Part shown: piece after piece, positions 32,006 through 32,290 of the stretch
How the letters are laid out: each line of letters begins with the position of its first letter
How positions within the stretch are numbered: position 1 is the stretch's first letter
Source of the DNA: Woeseiaceae bacterium
GTDB taxonomy: Bacteria > Pseudomonadota > Gammaproteobacteria > Steroidobacterales > Woeseiaceae
DNA: 32,290 bases
Reading direction: 5' to 3'
NCBI GenBank assembly: GCA_030066625.1
Contig: JASJBG010000009.1
Coordinates: 1-32,290, forward strand
Position numbers and translations under genes: made by a program
The notes under the pieces: generated by a model
The model's database searches: none
What the model was told of the DNA's origin: nothing
The model's input: only the letters and a program-made list of their open reading frames with translations

Positions 32006-32290
32006 ATGAACCTGACCGACCTGAGCACGCGTCACTGGCCGTCCGTAGCTGTCGCCGTCGCGCTCGTAGCACTTTTCGGGCTGACTTCCATTGCGAAGCT
32101 GCCTATCCAGCTGTTGCCGACCATCGAGGAACCGCAGGTCTCGATCGCCAACTTCTGGCGCGCCGCGGCACCGGAGGAGATGGAGGCCAACTTCGTCGAG
32201 CCGCAGGAAGCGGTGCTCCAGAACACGCCGAGGCTCACGAGCATCAACTCGTTTATCGGCCGTGGGTCCGGCTTCGTCAACTTGAGCTTC
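32006..32290 (+). CDS. RND-family efflux transporter, N-terminal part (runs off the window)
   Basis: From the ATG at 32006, with GAGG nine bases upstream (31993-31996), 95 codons remain open to the window end. The peptide MNLTDLSTRHWPSVAVAVAL begins with an amphipathic stretch and the first transmembrane helix, followed by LPIQLLPTIEEPQVSIANFW and APEEMEANFVEPQEAVLQ. This is the TM1/porter-domain beginning shared by AcrB/MexB-type inner-membrane transporters. The membrane-fusion partner is not upstream, so it must lie beyond the window or elsewhere. Substrate cannot be judged from this part. Confidence 0.85.
   Translation, partial: MNLTDLSTRHWPSVAVAVALVALFGLTSIAKLPIQLLPTIEEPQVSIANFWRAAAPEEMEANFVEPQEAVLQNTPRLTSINSFIGRGSGFVNLSF

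Overview
The window is about 32 kb of dense, GC-rich bacterial chromosome with short intergenic gaps and many GTG/TTG starts. Gene content and order point to a gammaproteobacterium: the right half carries the order polA - (sRNA slot) - engB - cytochrome c4 - dsbA, which I know from Pseudomonas-type genomes. I cannot name the genus. Two blocks are atypical for the class: a mevalonate-pathway operon instead of the usual MEP genes, and an arginine operon of the Bacteroidetes/Xanthomonas type that uses an N-acylornithine transcarbamylase.

Layout. 1-2102 (minus): HMG-CoA reductase (partial), phosphomevalonate kinase and diphosphomevalonate decarboxylase. They diverge from a plus-strand farnesyl diphosphate synthase, followed by DNA polymerase IV (to 4256). 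4337-8612 (plus): GspA and GspB of type II secretion, then a DhaL-DegV fusion resembling a one-chain fatty acid kinase. 8609-10981 (minus): an ABC exporter (yadG/yadH) and a SRAP abasic-site protein. 11063-12441: an unrecognised protein divergent from an orphan FlhC-like regulator across an AT-rich gap. 12489-14158 (plus): NudC and a TANGO2/NRDE protein whose best start codon is ATC. 14155-15324 (minus): a DUF4240 protein and a carboxylesterase.

15364-23583 (plus): the arginine operon argR-argG-DUF1611-argC-argD-argF'-argB-argH, with tandem ArgR boxes in front of argR and overlapping start/stop codons at most junctions. It has no argA, argJ, GNAT acetyltransferase or argE. The one unassigned gene is a DUF1611 protein, a family I recall being linked to a glutamate N-acetyltransferase (DgcN). 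The transcarbamylase has Ala where acetylornithine enzymes have Glu and succinylornithine enzymes have Pro. Together these suggest an arginine route in which DUF1611 makes the N-acyl-glutamate and the intermediates may be succinylated. This is my main candidate for an undescribed system.

23634-32290: lptM, polA, a probable small RNA with a C-rich hairpin loop, engB (minus), cytochrome c4, a lipoprotein DsbA, an L,D-transpeptidase (minus), a DUF885 peptidase, a second possible C-rich small RNA or leader, and the first 95 codons of an RND transporter. I saw no tRNA, rRNA, CRISPR array or insertion sequence.
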